Of a stretch of DNA of 51,245 nucleotides, positions 1 through 8,412 are shown in pieces. Where the stretch lies: NCBI GenBank assembly GCA_020846745.1, contig JADLDI010000022.1, forward strand, positions 1 through 51,245, read 5' to 3'. The position numbers were made by a program, and so were the translations under genes. A model generated the notes under the pieces. The model was not told the origin of the DNA and searched no databases. It saw only the letters and a list, made by a program, of their open reading frames with translations. Source of the stretch: Bryobacterales bacterium. Its GTDB lineage: Bacteria > Acidobacteriota > Terriglobia > Bryobacterales > Bryobacteraceae. Each line of letters opens with the position of its first letter. The stretch's first letter is position 1.

Positions 1-499
1 GCTCCCGCGCTCGGTGCCTCTCCCGTGCTGATTGCGGGGAACGGGGCCTCAAACGCCGGCCCCTTTCCCCGCCCCCTTTCCCCGCTCCATTACCGTCCGG
101 ACCTACTATAAGCCCGTGGTCCTTTTTTTCTCGGCCCCTCAGGGAGCGCCGCGCCATCCGACGACATCCTCACCCACTTCCCCCGTCCATAGCCGCCGAA
201 ATACGCGACGACGCTGCCAACCTCGATATCTCCGTCAACTTCCTCATCAGCCAGTACGCCAAATCGGCTACCAGACCGCCCTCGAAGAATCCGTGCGGAA
301 CGAACCCAATTACGACTGCGTTAAGCGTTAATCAAGATAAGCGGCCACAAATTACCCATGCTCAAATTCTCAATTCCTGTGTCGCGCACCCACTACGTTG
401 TGACTATTGTTTCCGAGCATCCTTCATCCATTCTCATCAAAGCGAATTCCACCACTTCCACCAGTGCTTCCAGCGCGAGTAGCCTCTTCTATCCTGCCC
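1..499. other. Intergenic stretch with decayed gene/repeat remnants
   Basis: No convincing intact gene is seen in this stretch. The part from about 217 to 338 is a damaged copy of a dispersed repeat (see separate entry). Just upstream, around 150-216, short frames give peptide fragments faintly like the end of a DUF433-type antitoxin (Asp-Asp-Ile-Leu, then a Pro-rich stretch), but they are broken by frame changes, so this is only a guess. From 340 to 499 nothing recognisable was found. The neighbouring permease gene stops at 500 on the minus strand. Confidence 0.6.
217..338 (+). repeat. Dispersed repeat, copy 1 (left half, frameshifted)
   Basis: About 95 bases here match the minus strand of 14471-14574 almost base for base, with four substitutions and one deletion. 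A second short match (TTAAGCGTTAATCAAGAT, 321-338) also occurs in the copies near 14455 and 50865. In the intact copy this left half reads as an open peptide starting Asn-Leu-Asp-Ile-Ser-Val-Asn. Here one A is missing in a run of As near 261, so the frame breaks. The right half of the element, present near 14400 and 50900, is absent. It is a truncated, decaying copy. Confidence 0.8.
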
Positions 500-3010
500 T
501 CACTCGTTGCGCAGCACTTCTAATGGCTTTTGGCCCAGGATGCGGAAGGAGGCCAGCCAGCCGGCGGCGTTGGCTACTGCGGCGGTTAAGATGATTGCCA
601 TTAGGGCAGGGAGCCAGTCCAGGTGGGCTTTGGCGTTTAGGAGCCGGGTTAGTAGCAGATTGGAGAAGGCTGTGGCCAGGATGGCGCCTAAGATACCGGC
701 GGCGGCGCCTAGGATTAGAAACTCTACGGAGAAGATGGCGGAGATGCGCTTTCTGGTAGCGCCCAAGGTCTTGAGGATGGCTACTTCCTTGGCGCGGCGG
801 AAGCGGGTGGCGGCTATTGAGGACGCGAGAATGATTACGCCGGCCAGGATCGCGAACGCGGAAATGAAGCGGACCACGATGGCGATCTGGTCCACTACCT
901 GTTGAATGATTTCGATCACGTCGGCGGCGTTGATGACGGTTACGGAGGGAAACTGGCGGAACGTGTCGCGTTGGAAGGCGGGGACTTCGCCGGGCTTCAT
1001 GCGTAGCATGGCGAAGTACTGAAGGGGGAAGTTGTCGAGAGTATGCGGTGAGAAGACGAAATCCATGTTGCCGCCCATGCGGACCTCTTCGGTGCGATAC
1101 GTGCAGGCGACCTGGGCTTGGAGGTCCTGAATGCCTACACGCCATTTCAACGGCGACCCCACTTTGATGCCTAATTCGCGGGCGGTATCGTCGAGGACGC
1201 AAACCTGATTGGGTTGCGGGCCGGTGTCCCACCATTGGCCCGACACAATCTGCCATTGGGGCCGTTTGGCGGCGGTGTAGGTGACCGCTCTGGCTTGGCG
1301 GAAGCGCTGCAGCCGGGGCGACAGGTCGCCCGAGATCTGGAGTTGTGCGGCTACGGTCGGGATCAACTCGCCGCGGCCTTTGAGGAGTTGCTCGACGCCC
1401 CCGCGCTCGCGGGAAGTAACGTTGATCATGAAAACGTTGGGCGTGTTGGGCGGAGCGCTTTCAATGATCTGGGAGAGCATGCCGCGTTGAACCAGGAAGA
1501 TGGTAAGCGTGAACATCACGCCGATGCCAAGTGACACGAGCACAGCTTGGGCCTGGTTGCCGGGGCGATAGATGTTGGCGATGCCGTGGCGGATGGAAGA
1601 GGGCAGGGTTCGGCGCGGCGCTTTGAGGAAAGCACGCAGAGCTTTCAGGAGCAGCCACGCGAAGCCGGTCAGGAGCAATAGACTTACCAGCAGTCCGCCG
1701 GCGAAGAAGCTTCCGACGCGAATTCGCTCGCTCCCGGCGAGCCACGCGGCGATGCCTGCGATGGCGACCAGGATCACCGCGCGTGCCATCCAGACGGCGG
1801 CGTCGAACGTTCGTTTGCCCAGATCCGCGACATCGCGGCGGAAGATCAAGGCGGGGCGCACGCGGCGGACGCCGAGCAGCGTGGGCCACGTGAACAGGAC
1901 AGCGGTGAGCAGGCCGATGGAGAGTGCTTCGACGGCGGCGAGGAGATCGAACTTGAGGGGCGGGGTGACGGAGAAGTAGCGCTGAATCAACAGCGGGAAG
2001 GCGGCCTGGATAGCGACGCCGACGATGCAACCGACCAGCCCTCCGGCGAGGCCGATGAACAGCGTCTGCAGCAGGTAGATGCGCAAGACGTGCGCTGAGC
2101 GTGCGCCGATGCATTTCATGATGGCGATCGAATCGAGACGCTGCTCGAGGTGGGCGTGCATCGTGGCGGCGACGCCAAGGCCGCCGACAATCAGGGCGAT
2201 AAGGCTCACAAGCGAGAGGAACCGTTCAGAGCGTTCGAGGCCGCGGGTGATGAGCGGGTGGGTTTCGCGATAATCCGCGATCATGGCGTTCGGGAACACC
2301 TTCTTCAGTTCCTCGCGGGTTTGGCCGATGGTCAGCTTCAGCGGGTCGAGCCGGAAGAGTTGGCGATTAGCGGCGCGGGAACCGGGCTTGATGAGGCCGG
2401 TACGGTCGAGCGCTTCGCGCGACATCATGATTCGCGGACCGACGTTCAGCGACCCGGCCATACGGTCGGGCTCGGCTTTGACAACGCTGCCGATCGTGAA
2501 TTCGCCTTCGCCGATGTTCACGCGATCGCCTGGTTTGAGCGGGGTGCGGATGAGCAGGTCGTCACCGACGGCGATGCGATCGGGCGCGAGCGCGTTTCTC
2601 AGGGTTTGCGGCGGTTCCAGTTTGACCGAGCCGTAGTAGGGGTATTCAGTGGGGTCGACGGCTTTGATCGAGACCAGCACCGGGTTGGTATCGCCGGCGC
2701 TCAGCATGGAGATCGTTTCGGTGATCTGGGTGCGGCGGGCGCCGCGTGCGGCCAGCGAATCCATTACCTTTGTCTGATCGGGGTTGGGCGGTTCGAAGAC
2801 GCGGAGGGAGAGGTCCGCTGCCATCAGGGTGCGTGCTTCGGCGGCGAGCATGGCACGGAAAGCGCGGCCGAAGCCACGCACTCCGGCAAGCGACCCGACA
2901 CCGACCGCGATGGCGACGACGATGAAGAGGAACTTGGTGCGCGAAGCGGCGAGGTCACGCCAGGCGATCTTGGCGGCGGTTTGGAGCGAAATGCCTCTAC
3001 TTTGCGGCAT
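500..3010 (-). CDS. ABC transporter permease, FtsX/YbbP type
   Basis: This 836-residue integral membrane protein is the permease half of an ABC system that acts on lipids or lipoproteins rather than small solutes. It has an N-terminal anchor (about 28-48), a first FtsX domain (about 265-345), a central hydrophobic block (about 355-510) and a second C-terminal FtsX domain (about 705-790) with a typical 'AILKTLGAT' coupling segment. The duplicated FtsX layout and length resemble E. coli YbbP (about 800 residues). The start overlaps the end of the upstream ATPase gene by 14 bases, so the two are probably translationally coupled. Substrate unknown. The family call is firm; the YbbP-like assignment is an inference from architecture. 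Confidence 0.9.
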   Translation of the reverse strand: MPQSRGISLQTAAKIAWRDLAASRTKFLFIVVAIAVGVGSLAGVRGFGRAFRAMLAAEARTLMAADLSLRVFEPPNPDQTKVMDSLAARGARRTQITETISMLSAGDTNPVLVSIKAVDPTEYPYYGSVKLEPPQTLRNALAPDRIAVGDDLLIRTPLKPGDRVNIGEGEFTIGSVVKAEPDRMAGSLNVGPRIMMSREALDRTGLIKPGSRAANRQLFRLDPLKLTIGQTREELKKVFPNAMIADYRETHPLITRGLERSERFLSLVSLIALIVGGLGVAATMHAHLEQRLDSIAIMKCIGARSAHVLRIYLLQTLFIGLAGGLVGCIVGVAIQAAFPLLIQRYFSVTPPLKFDLLAAVEALSIGLLTAVLFTWPTLLGVRRVRPALIFRRDVADLGKRTFDAAVWMARAVILVAIAGIAAWLAGSERIRVGSFFAGGLLVSLLLLTGFAWLLLKALRAFLKAPRRTLPSSIRHGIANIYRPGNQAQAVLVSLGIGVMFTLTIFLVQRGMLSQIIESAPPNTPNVFMINVTSRERGGVEQLLKGRGELIPTVAAQLQISGDLSPRLQRFRQARAVTYTAAKRPQWQIVSGQWWDTGPQPNQVCVLDDTARELGIKVGSPLKWRVGIQDLQAQVACTYRTEEVRMGGNMDFVFSPHTLDNFPLQYFAMLRMKPGEVPAFQRDTFRQFPSVTVINAADVIEIIQQVVDQIAIVVRFISAFAILAGVIILASSIAATRFRRAKEVAILKTLGATRKRISAIFSVEFLILGAAAGILGAILATAFSNLLLTRLLNAKAHLDWLPALMAIILTAAVANAAGWLASFRILGQKPLEVLRNE

Positions 3011-3671
3011 CTTCGACGATCAGGCCGTCGCGGAGCGTGATGCGGCGGTCGGCATGCGCGGCCAGTTGGGCATCGTGGGTGACGAGGACGAGTGTGGCCT
3101 GCTCGCGGCGATTCAGGGTGAGCAATAGATCGAGGATCACCTGGCCGTTGACCGAGTCGAGGTTCCCCGTGGGCTCGTCGGCCATGAGGATGGGCGGGCG
3201 GACCATGAAGGCACGGGCCAGGGCGACGCGCTGCTGCTCGCCGCCGGAGAGTTGGACGGGGTAGTGATCGCGGCGGTCGGCGAGGCCTACGAGGTCGAGC
3301 AGTTCGCCCGCGCGGCCTGCGCTGACCCCTTCTCCGCCGCCGAGTTCGTAGGGCAGCAAGACATTTTCTTCGGCCGTGAGAGTGGGAATCAACTGGTAAG
3401 CCTGGAAAACGAAGCCGATTTTGCGGCCACGGACCAGCGCGAGCTCATCCTCGGCAAGGCCAGTGATATCGGTGCCATCGAGGATGACTTTGCCGGAAGT
3501 CGGAGTATCCAGCCCGGCGAGTAGACCGAGCAGGGTGGACTTTCCCGACCCCGAAGGTCCCATGATGGCGACGAACTGGCCGCGCGGGATATGGAGGTTG
3601 ATGCCTTTCAGGATGTCGACACGATGCGTGGGAGTGACCGCCGTCTTGGTCAGTGCCTGAGCTTGGATCAA
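2997..3671 (-). CDS. ABC transporter ATP-binding protein (LolD/YbbA type)
   Basis: This 224-residue cytoplasmic ATPase powers the FtsX-type permease encoded directly downstream. Visible motifs are Walker A GPSGSGKST (38-46), a Q-loop (FVFQAYQL), the signature LSGGEQQR and Walker B ILMADEP followed by the 'TGNLD' D-loop that marks the MacB/LolD/FtsE clade. Length is normal for the family. The gene is divergent from the SGNH hydrolase gene, with 58 bases between the starts. In E. coli the homologous ybbAP pair also lies divergent from an SGNH enzyme gene, tesA, which makes the arrangement notable (see findings). Confidence 0.93.
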   Translation of the reverse strand: MIQAQALTKTAVTPTHRVDILKGINLHIPRGQFVAIMGPSGSGKSTLLGLLAGLDTPTSGKVILDGTDITGLAEDELALVRGRKIGFVFQAYQLIPTLTAEENVLLPYELGGGEGVSAGRAGELLDLVGLADRRDHYPVQLSGGEQQRVALARAFMVRPPILMADEPTGNLDSVNGQVILDLLLTLNRREQATLVLVTHDAQLAAHADRRITLRDGLIVEDAAK

Positions 3672-3729
3672 CCCACATTATCTCAGTGCTACCGTGAGGG
3701 CATGCGCAGCCTGCTAGCATGTTGGCATT

Positions 3730-5559
3730 GTGAAACCTCCCGTCTGGCTTTTCTCAATGACAGCGGCGGCGCTGCTGCCCCTGTTTGCACAGGATGCTTT
3801 TCATTTAAAGAGCGGCGACCGTGTCGTCTTCTTTGGCGACAGCATCACGGACCAGCGCCTGTACACGACCTTTGTCGAGACCTATGCCGTAACGCGCTTT
3901 CCTGACCGGAACATCGCGTTTGTGCATTCCGGCTGGGGCGGCGATCGTGTCACCGGCGGTGGTGGCGGCGGTATCGGCGAGCGGCTCACGCGCGATGTGC
4001 TCGCCTACAAACCAACGGTCGTGACGATTATGCTCGGCATGAACGACGGCCGGGTCCGGGCGTTTAACGACGAGATCTTCTTCCTCTATTCGCGCGGGTA
4101 CAAGGACATCGTGAAGCAGTTGAAGGCCGGAGCGCCGGGCGTCCGCATTACCGGCATTCAGCCGTCGCCCTATGACGATGTGACGCGGGCGCCACTGTTT
4201 CCGGGCGGATACAATGCGGTGTTGTTGAAGTACGGGCAGTTCATCGAGGAGATGGGCCGGCCTGAGGGGCTGACGATTGCCGACCTCAACACTGGGGTGA
4301 CGGCCATGCTTGCCAAGGCGAATGCCGTTGATCCCGATAATGCGAAGAAGATCATTCCGGACCGGGTGCATCCGGGTCCTTCGGGCCATCTCATCATGGC
4401 GGCGGGACTGCTGAAAGCTTGGGGCGCTCCTGCCGTGGTCAGCAGCGTGGAACTGGATGCGCGCAGTCGCAAGGTCGGGACGGTCGAGAACGCGTCCGTG
4501 GAGGGTGTGCAGTTTGGCAGCACGATCTCCTGGACCGAGACCGATAAAGCGTTGCCGCTACCGGTGGATTTTACCGATCCGGTGATGGCGCTGGCGGTGA
4601 ACTCGTCCGATTTTATGGATACGCTGAACCGGCAAACGCTGCGTGTGAACGGGTTGGCGGATGGTCCGTATACGCTGCGCATCGACGGCAGCGAGGTGGG
4701 CACGTTCGCGGCCGCGGATCTGGCGAAAGGTGTCAACCTGGCCGGGGTGAAAACGCCCATGTGGGCACAGGCGTACCTGGTCCATTCGCTGACGAAGAAG
4801 CATACGGATGTGCATCAGGCGAGGTGGCGGACCTTCCAGGTGCCGCTGGCTCCGGAGCAGGCAAGCTCGATGGCCAACGCGCTGGCCGCGATGGATGCGC
4901 TGGAACAGGAACTGATCGACAAACAGCGCGCAGCGGCGAGGCCGGTAGCCCACCGGTTTGAACTGGTGAAGGGCGCGTCGGCGTTCCAGCCGATCTTCAA
5001 CGGGACCGATCTGACGGGCTGGCATATCAGCAAGACGAGCAGCCACGGCGATACCCAGGCATGGATGGTGGAAAGCGGCGTACTCACCGGCGCGCAGGAC
5101 CGGCCACGGAACGGCGGCATCCTGCTGACAGACCGCAAGTACAAGAACTTTGAGGTGCAGATGGAGATCAGCCCCACCTATGGCTGCGATAGCGGCCTGT
5201 TCCTGCGGTCGAACGAGAAGGGGCAGGCATACCAGGTGATGCTCGATTACCTGGATGGCGGGGCGATCGGCGGGGTGTATGGCGAGGGATTGAAGGGCGT
5301 GGAAGCTCCGGCGGTGAACTGGCGGGAACACTGGAAATCGGCGGGATGGAACCATATCCGTGCCCGGATAGAGGGGGATACGCCCCACATCCAGGTATGG
5401 TTAAACGGCATCCGGATAACGGACTGGACTGATAACGCCAATCATGCCGCTGATGGTGCGGTGAACGGGATGGTGGCGGTGCAGGTCCATGCGGGCAGCC
5501 GGTGGATACCAGGGGGTAAGCACCGGTTCCGGAACATCAGTGTCCGGGAATTGCCGTAG
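3730..5559 (+). CDS. Secreted SGNH/GDSL hydrolase fused to a DUF1080 domain
   Basis: This 609-residue exported protein starts at GTG. Residues 1-20 form a signal peptide. The SGNH esterase domain spans about 30-230: block I GDSIT with nucleophile Ser38, a Gly-rich block II near 68-71, block III GMND with Asn105, and block V DRVHP with Asp211 and His214, so all catalytic residues are present. A linker region (about 230-410) is followed by a DUF1080 (3-keto-disaccharide hydrolase-like, concanavalin-type) domain from about 415 to the end, starting FNGTDLTGW. Such fusions are common in Planctomycetes and Solibacter-like Acidobacteria and are taken to act on acylated polysaccharides. The exact substrate is not visible. 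Confidence 0.9.
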   Translation: MKPPVWLFSMTAAALLPLFAQDAFHLKSGDRVVFFGDSITDQRLYTTFVETYAVTRFPDRNIAFVHSGWGGDRVTGGGGGGIGERLTRDVLAYKPTVVTIMLGMNDGRVRAFNDEIFFLYSRGYKDIVKQLKAGAPGVRITGIQPSPYDDVTRAPLFPGGYNAVLLKYGQFIEEMGRPEGLTIADLNTGVTAMLAKANAVDPDNAKKIIPDRVHPGPSGHLIMAAGLLKAWGAPAVVSSVELDARSRKVGTVENASVEGVQFGSTISWTETDKALPLPVDFTDPVMALAVNSSDFMDTLNRQTLRVNGLADGPYTLRIDGSEVGTFAAADLAKGVNLAGVKTPMWAQAYLVHSLTKKHTDVHQARWRTFQVPLAPEQASSMANALAAMDALEQELIDKQRAAARPVAHRFELVKGASAFQPIFNGTDLTGWHISKTSSHGDTQAWMVESGVLTGAQDRPRNGGILLTDRKYKNFEVQMEISPTYGCDSGLFLRSNEKGQAYQVMLDYLDGGAIGGVYGEGLKGVEAPAVNWREHWKSAGWNHIRARIEGDTPHIQVWLNGIRITDWTDNANHAADGAVNGMVAVQVHAGSRWIPGGKHRFRNISVRELP

Positions 5560-5581
5560 GCGGTAAGCCCAAGCGCAGGAC

Positions 5582-5622
5582 AAAAAAGAAGAGCGGCCCT
5601 CACCACGAGGACCGCTCTTTCG
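5582..5622. terminator. Bidirectional rho-independent terminator
   Basis: A 10-bp stem (5589-5598 paired with 5610-5619, one mismatch) with an 11-base loop has an A-run on its left side (5582-5587) and Ts on its right. It lies between two convergent genes, the SGNH hydrolase ending at 5559 and the minus-strand gene ending at 5638, and can serve both. Confidence 0.75.
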
Positions 5623-5637
5623 GTCTAGGAAGGGAAG

Positions 5638-6168
5638 TTAGTTAGCGGTGGTGACGGCACTCGGAACAAACATTTGGCTTTGCATGTTCCCGATTGCGTT
5701 GACGAGACCTTCCGCGGAAATTGAACTTGGATACAAGTTCAGGCTGTAAAGCGTGAGCTTGCAATGAATTATGGCCATACCAACCCAGAATCGGCTCCCC
5801 TGATGGAACAGTTGGGTCGAAAGCTCGGGTTGATCTTCAGTAGCATTGGCGACGATGGTTCTGGCCGCGCGGTGGAGCGCGCCAAAATCCTTCGCCAAAC
5901 TACGTAAGTACGCGCGATAAATGGCGCACCGCTGGGAGCGCAATTTTCGATCCAGACCGGGCACATAGCCCGGCTGAGCGCGTAAGAATTCGAGATCCTG
6001 CTCATCGAGCAGGCGTCCCATGGGGCGGTACGAGTCGAGTGAGAAGTTCTCGATTCGCTCAATATCGTCGTGTCCTACACCAGGTGCAGTCAGGCGACGC
6101 ACAAAGAAATAAGACAGTGTGGCCAAGAGCAACGCTCCTAACCCCACAGCAAACATCACACTATCCAT
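5638..6168 (-). CDS. Membrane-anchored protein of unknown function
   Basis: This 176-residue product is not recognised. The start at 6168 is chosen because a GGAGG ribosome site (6174-6178) lies five bases upstream; a longer frame to 6228 lacks one. One N-terminal transmembrane segment (about 4-20, FAVGLGALLLATLSYFFV) is followed by Arg-Arg and a soluble, mostly helical domain. The composition is less GC-rich than the neighbours, which may hint at a different origin. It is transcribed away from the next gene pair, and no partner is obvious. Confidence 0.7.
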   Translation of the reverse strand: MDSVMFAVGLGALLLATLSYFFVRRLTAPGVGHDDIERIENFSLDSYRPMGRLLDEQDLEFLRAQPGYVPGLDRKLRSQRCAIYRAYLRSLAKDFGALHRAARTIVANATEDQPELSTQLFHQGSRFWVGMAIIHCKLTLYSLNLYPSSISAEGLVNAIGNMQSQMFVPSAVTTAN

Positions 6169-6279
6169 CCAAGCCTCCAAACAAAGGCAACCATCGAGAA
6201 GAATACCGGACTTTGTTGAATCGCGCAATGGGTTTTTAGGTTCCTGAATACATGACCATTAGGAACTCATTCCGGACGC

Positions 6280-7092
6280 TTAAACACTAGTACTTTCTTT
6301 CGGAAGGTTTACTTTTCGGCTGGCGCGCGCCAACGCGTCATTTATCGATTCTAACTGCCGGACGGCCTCTTCCGCTTGCTCGCGGTTCCAGCGGCGGCCT
6401 ATGGAAATAGACATATCCTCGCCACTTGCCCGCAGTTTGACGATCCAGAATACGCGGACGATATTGCTGACCAGCAGGTTCACGTTGCTCAGTGCCATGG
6501 CGAGTTTCGCCCCCAGCACGTTATGGACGAGTAACAGCACTGCCGTTCCGAAGAAATAGACGAGAAAACCGACGGCGTAATAGATGAGGTTCCGGCGTAA
6601 TCGGACGGGAAACCAGGCCAGGAATCCTCCCAGTGACAGCAGCAGAAGCAGCAGGGTTCCGAACACCACCCGATGGACGATGAACATCGCCATCAGATAG
6701 CGGTATTGGGCCGATTGCTGACTCTGCAGTTCCGGCCAGGAAACGGCGATGGATACGACTACGGCCAAGCCGAACAGAACATACATTGCCTGCAGGGCGA
6801 CACTGACAATGCCTTTATGATCGTGCAGAACCTTGAAGAGCAATTCGCGGAGGACCAGAAAGTTCGCGGCCCAGACAAGGGGGGCGGTGCCGAAGAAGAC
6901 GATGGTATAGAGATTCGTACGCTGCGGGATTTGCAGCAGCACCACCGTCCGCGCGGTGTCGAGCAACAGGAGGACAAAAAACCAGGGGTATATCGAGTGA
7001 AGGCGCTCGCGGTACAAACGCCAAAGCAGGATTGCACTCAGAGCGAGTGACAGCCAGTTGAGCGAATTCTGGATTGCCGGCAATCCAGGCAT
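6280..7092 (-). CDS. Polytopic membrane protein of unknown function
   Basis: This product of about 270 residues has roughly seven hydrophobic segments and a cytoplasmic C-terminal helix rich in Arg and Glu (from about 230). Similar seven-helix proteins without assigned function recur in Acidobacteria; that is general recollection, not a search result. The start is uncertain. An AGGAGG site touches the ATG at 7092 with no spacer, while a TTG three codons later (7083) would have a normal nine-base spacer, so translation may begin there. Confidence 0.75.
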   Translation of the reverse strand: MPGLPAIQNSLNWLSLALSAILLWRLYRERLHSIYPWFFVLLLLDTARTVVLLQIPQRTNLYTIVFFGTAPLVWAANFLVLRELLFKVLHDHKGIVSVALQAMYVLFGLAVVVSIAVSWPELQSQQSAQYRYLMAMFIVHRVVFGTLLLLLLSLGGFLAWFPVRLRRNLIYYAVGFLVYFFGTAVLLLVHNVLGAKLAMALSNVNLLVSNIVRVFWIVKLRASGEDMSISIGRRWNREQAEEAVRQLESINDALARASRKVNLPKESTSV

Positions 7093-7183
7093 CCTCCTGA
7101 TTGTAAGCCGGATTACAACATTCTGCTGCTGGAAAAAACGCCTGCATCGAACCTGGTATACACCTTAGTTTATTTTCGAGTGG

Positions 7184-7258
7184 ATGGAACGCTTTGCCTC
7201 CCGGTTGCGTCTGACACGCGCAGAGGATATTCTCAAAGCGGGGTTTTTTGAGCGATGA
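7184..7258 (+). CDS. Possible 24-codon leader ORF
   Basis: A short frame, ATG at 7184 to TGA at 7256-7258, encodes a basic 24-residue peptide (Met-Glu-Arg-Phe at the start, Phe-Phe-Glu-Arg at the end). Its stop overlaps the ATG of the following secreted-protein gene in an ATGA arrangement, the geometry of translational coupling. No strong ribosome site is visible before it, and conservation cannot be judged here, so it may be chance. Confidence 0.3.
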   Translation: MERFASRLRLTRAEDILKAGFFER

Positions 7259-7986
7259 TTCGCCGGGTGACTGTTGCTTTCATCATTACGGCTGTTGTCA
7301 GTACCGCTCAGATCGGTCCGAGCGGCGGAAGAATTGTGGGCGGACCGGTGGGTGGCGGCTTTGGCAGCGTCGTCTTTCCTGGAACGGGTGTGCCGCGCGG
7401 GAATCCCGCTATCGGCAGCGGGCACATTCAGGGCCTGTCAAATTCGATTCGGGGCATTCCTCCTGCTACGGGCAGACCGGGAGGCTACCGCGGGGGCGGA
7501 TACATTGTCCCGGTTCCTGTGGTTGTCGGCGGGTATGGTTATGGCTACGGGTACTCTGGCTACACGCAGCCGGTCCAGCCCAACGTAACGGTGGTGAATG
7601 CGCCGCAGCCGTCTCCGACCGTTATCATCAACCAGAACTACGCGCCTGAGACCGCACGGCCTGTTCTACGGGAGTATAACCAGGATTCCTCTGGAAATCC
7701 GGATCCGACGGTTTCCTCCTATCAAGCTCCGGTTCCCGCGGTTCCGGAACCGGTGAAGCCACGGATTGTCCGTACCGTGGCCAGCGATAAGCCGACAATC
7801 TACCTGATCGCCATGAAGGACGGTACGGTGTATTCGGCGTACGCCTATTGGATCGAAGGCGATACGCTCCATTACGTGACGACGAAACACGCCATGAATA
7901 TGGCTTCGGTTTCCCTGGTGGACGCCACGGTTACCAACCAGTTGAATCAGGAGCGCGGAGTCGAGTTCAAGCTGGCGTCGAATTAA
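7255..7986 (+). CDS. Secreted Gly/Tyr/Pro-rich protein
   Basis: This 243-residue exported protein has an N-terminal signal peptide (about 1-18, ending TAQ), a low-complexity Gly-rich region with Gly-Tyr repeats (about 20-105), a Pro/Val-rich linker, and a compact C-terminal domain (about 178-243) beginning KPTIYLIAMKDG. That last domain resembles a small beta-rich module seen at the ends of acidobacterial surface proteins (from memory; family name not known). The role is probably in the envelope or matrix. The last 20 bases overlap the end of the convergent Nudix gene. Confidence 0.8.
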   Translation: MIRRVTVAFIITAVVSTAQIGPSGGRIVGGPVGGGFGSVVFPGTGVPRGNPAIGSGHIQGLSNSIRGIPPATGRPGGYRGGGYIVPVPVVVGGYGYGYGYSGYTQPVQPNVTVVNAPQPSPTVIINQNYAPETARPVLREYNQDSSGNPDPTVSSYQAPVPAVPEPVKPRIVRTVASDKPTIYLIAMKDGTVYSAYAYWIEGDTLHYVTTKHAMNMASVSLVDATVTNQLNQERGVEFKLASN

Positions 7987-8395
7987 GCTGCGTGGCGTAA
8001 TCGCCTCGCGACAGGGCGTCGACGAAGGCAACATCACCCTTTAAGAACGGATAGGCCGGAAGCGCTTCCGGTGCTTCCCATTTAATCTGTTCGAAGGCCA
8101 GGTTTTGCGGTTCGCCCGCAAATTCCTTCACGAGATGAAACACGAGCAGCACGCGCGGGGTCCCGGCGTACTGGTGCTCGTAACGGTCGAGTTCTTCGCC
8201 GATCGTTGCTTCGATGGCGAGTTCTTCGCGAAGTTCCCGTTGGAGTGCGCCGGGCGGATCTTCGCCGGGTTCCAGTTTCCCCCCGGGAAACTCCCACTCA
8301 AACTCGCCCCATTCGCCTTTAGGGCGCTGCCCGATGAGAATCTTGCCATCGCGCACGATGACGGCGGCGGCCACGTGAATCACCTTGTCCGTCAT
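7967..8395 (-). CDS. Nudix hydrolase (MutT-like NTP pyrophosphohydrolase)
   Basis: This 142-residue cytoplasmic enzyme has a clear Nudix box at about 39-61 (Gly, then PGE, then RELREEL), the Mg-binding helix that hydrolyses nucleoside diphosphate-X compounds. Length and the preceding segment (KILIGQRPKG) match the MutT group that removes oxidised nucleotides. The final Gly of the box is replaced by Ala, a tolerated variation. The start at 8395 (MTDKVIH) is chosen because the conserved domain begins there and it sits 17 bases after the radical SAM stop; longer starts would run into that gene. It is likely co-transcribed with the radical SAM gene. Confidence 0.88.
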   Translation of the reverse strand: MTDKVIHVAAAVIVRDGKILIGQRPKGEWGEFEWEFPGGKLEPGEDPPGALQRELREELAIEATIGEELDRYEHQYAGTPRVLLVFHLVKEFAGEPQNLAFEQIKWEAPEALPAYPFLKGDVAFVDALSRGDYATQLNSTPA

Positions 8396-8412
8396 GCCCG
8401 GTTCCCTCAGCA

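Noticed and set aside
32..331. Apparent 99-codon gene at the window start
   Set aside because: The frame is not the coding-like frame of the repeat and is explained by the decayed repeat copy; no domain.
2150..3040. Plus-strand frame of almost 300 codons opposite the YbbP-like permease
   Set aside because: Composition is Gly/Asp/Arg-rich without membrane or domain features; the minus-strand permease explains the region.
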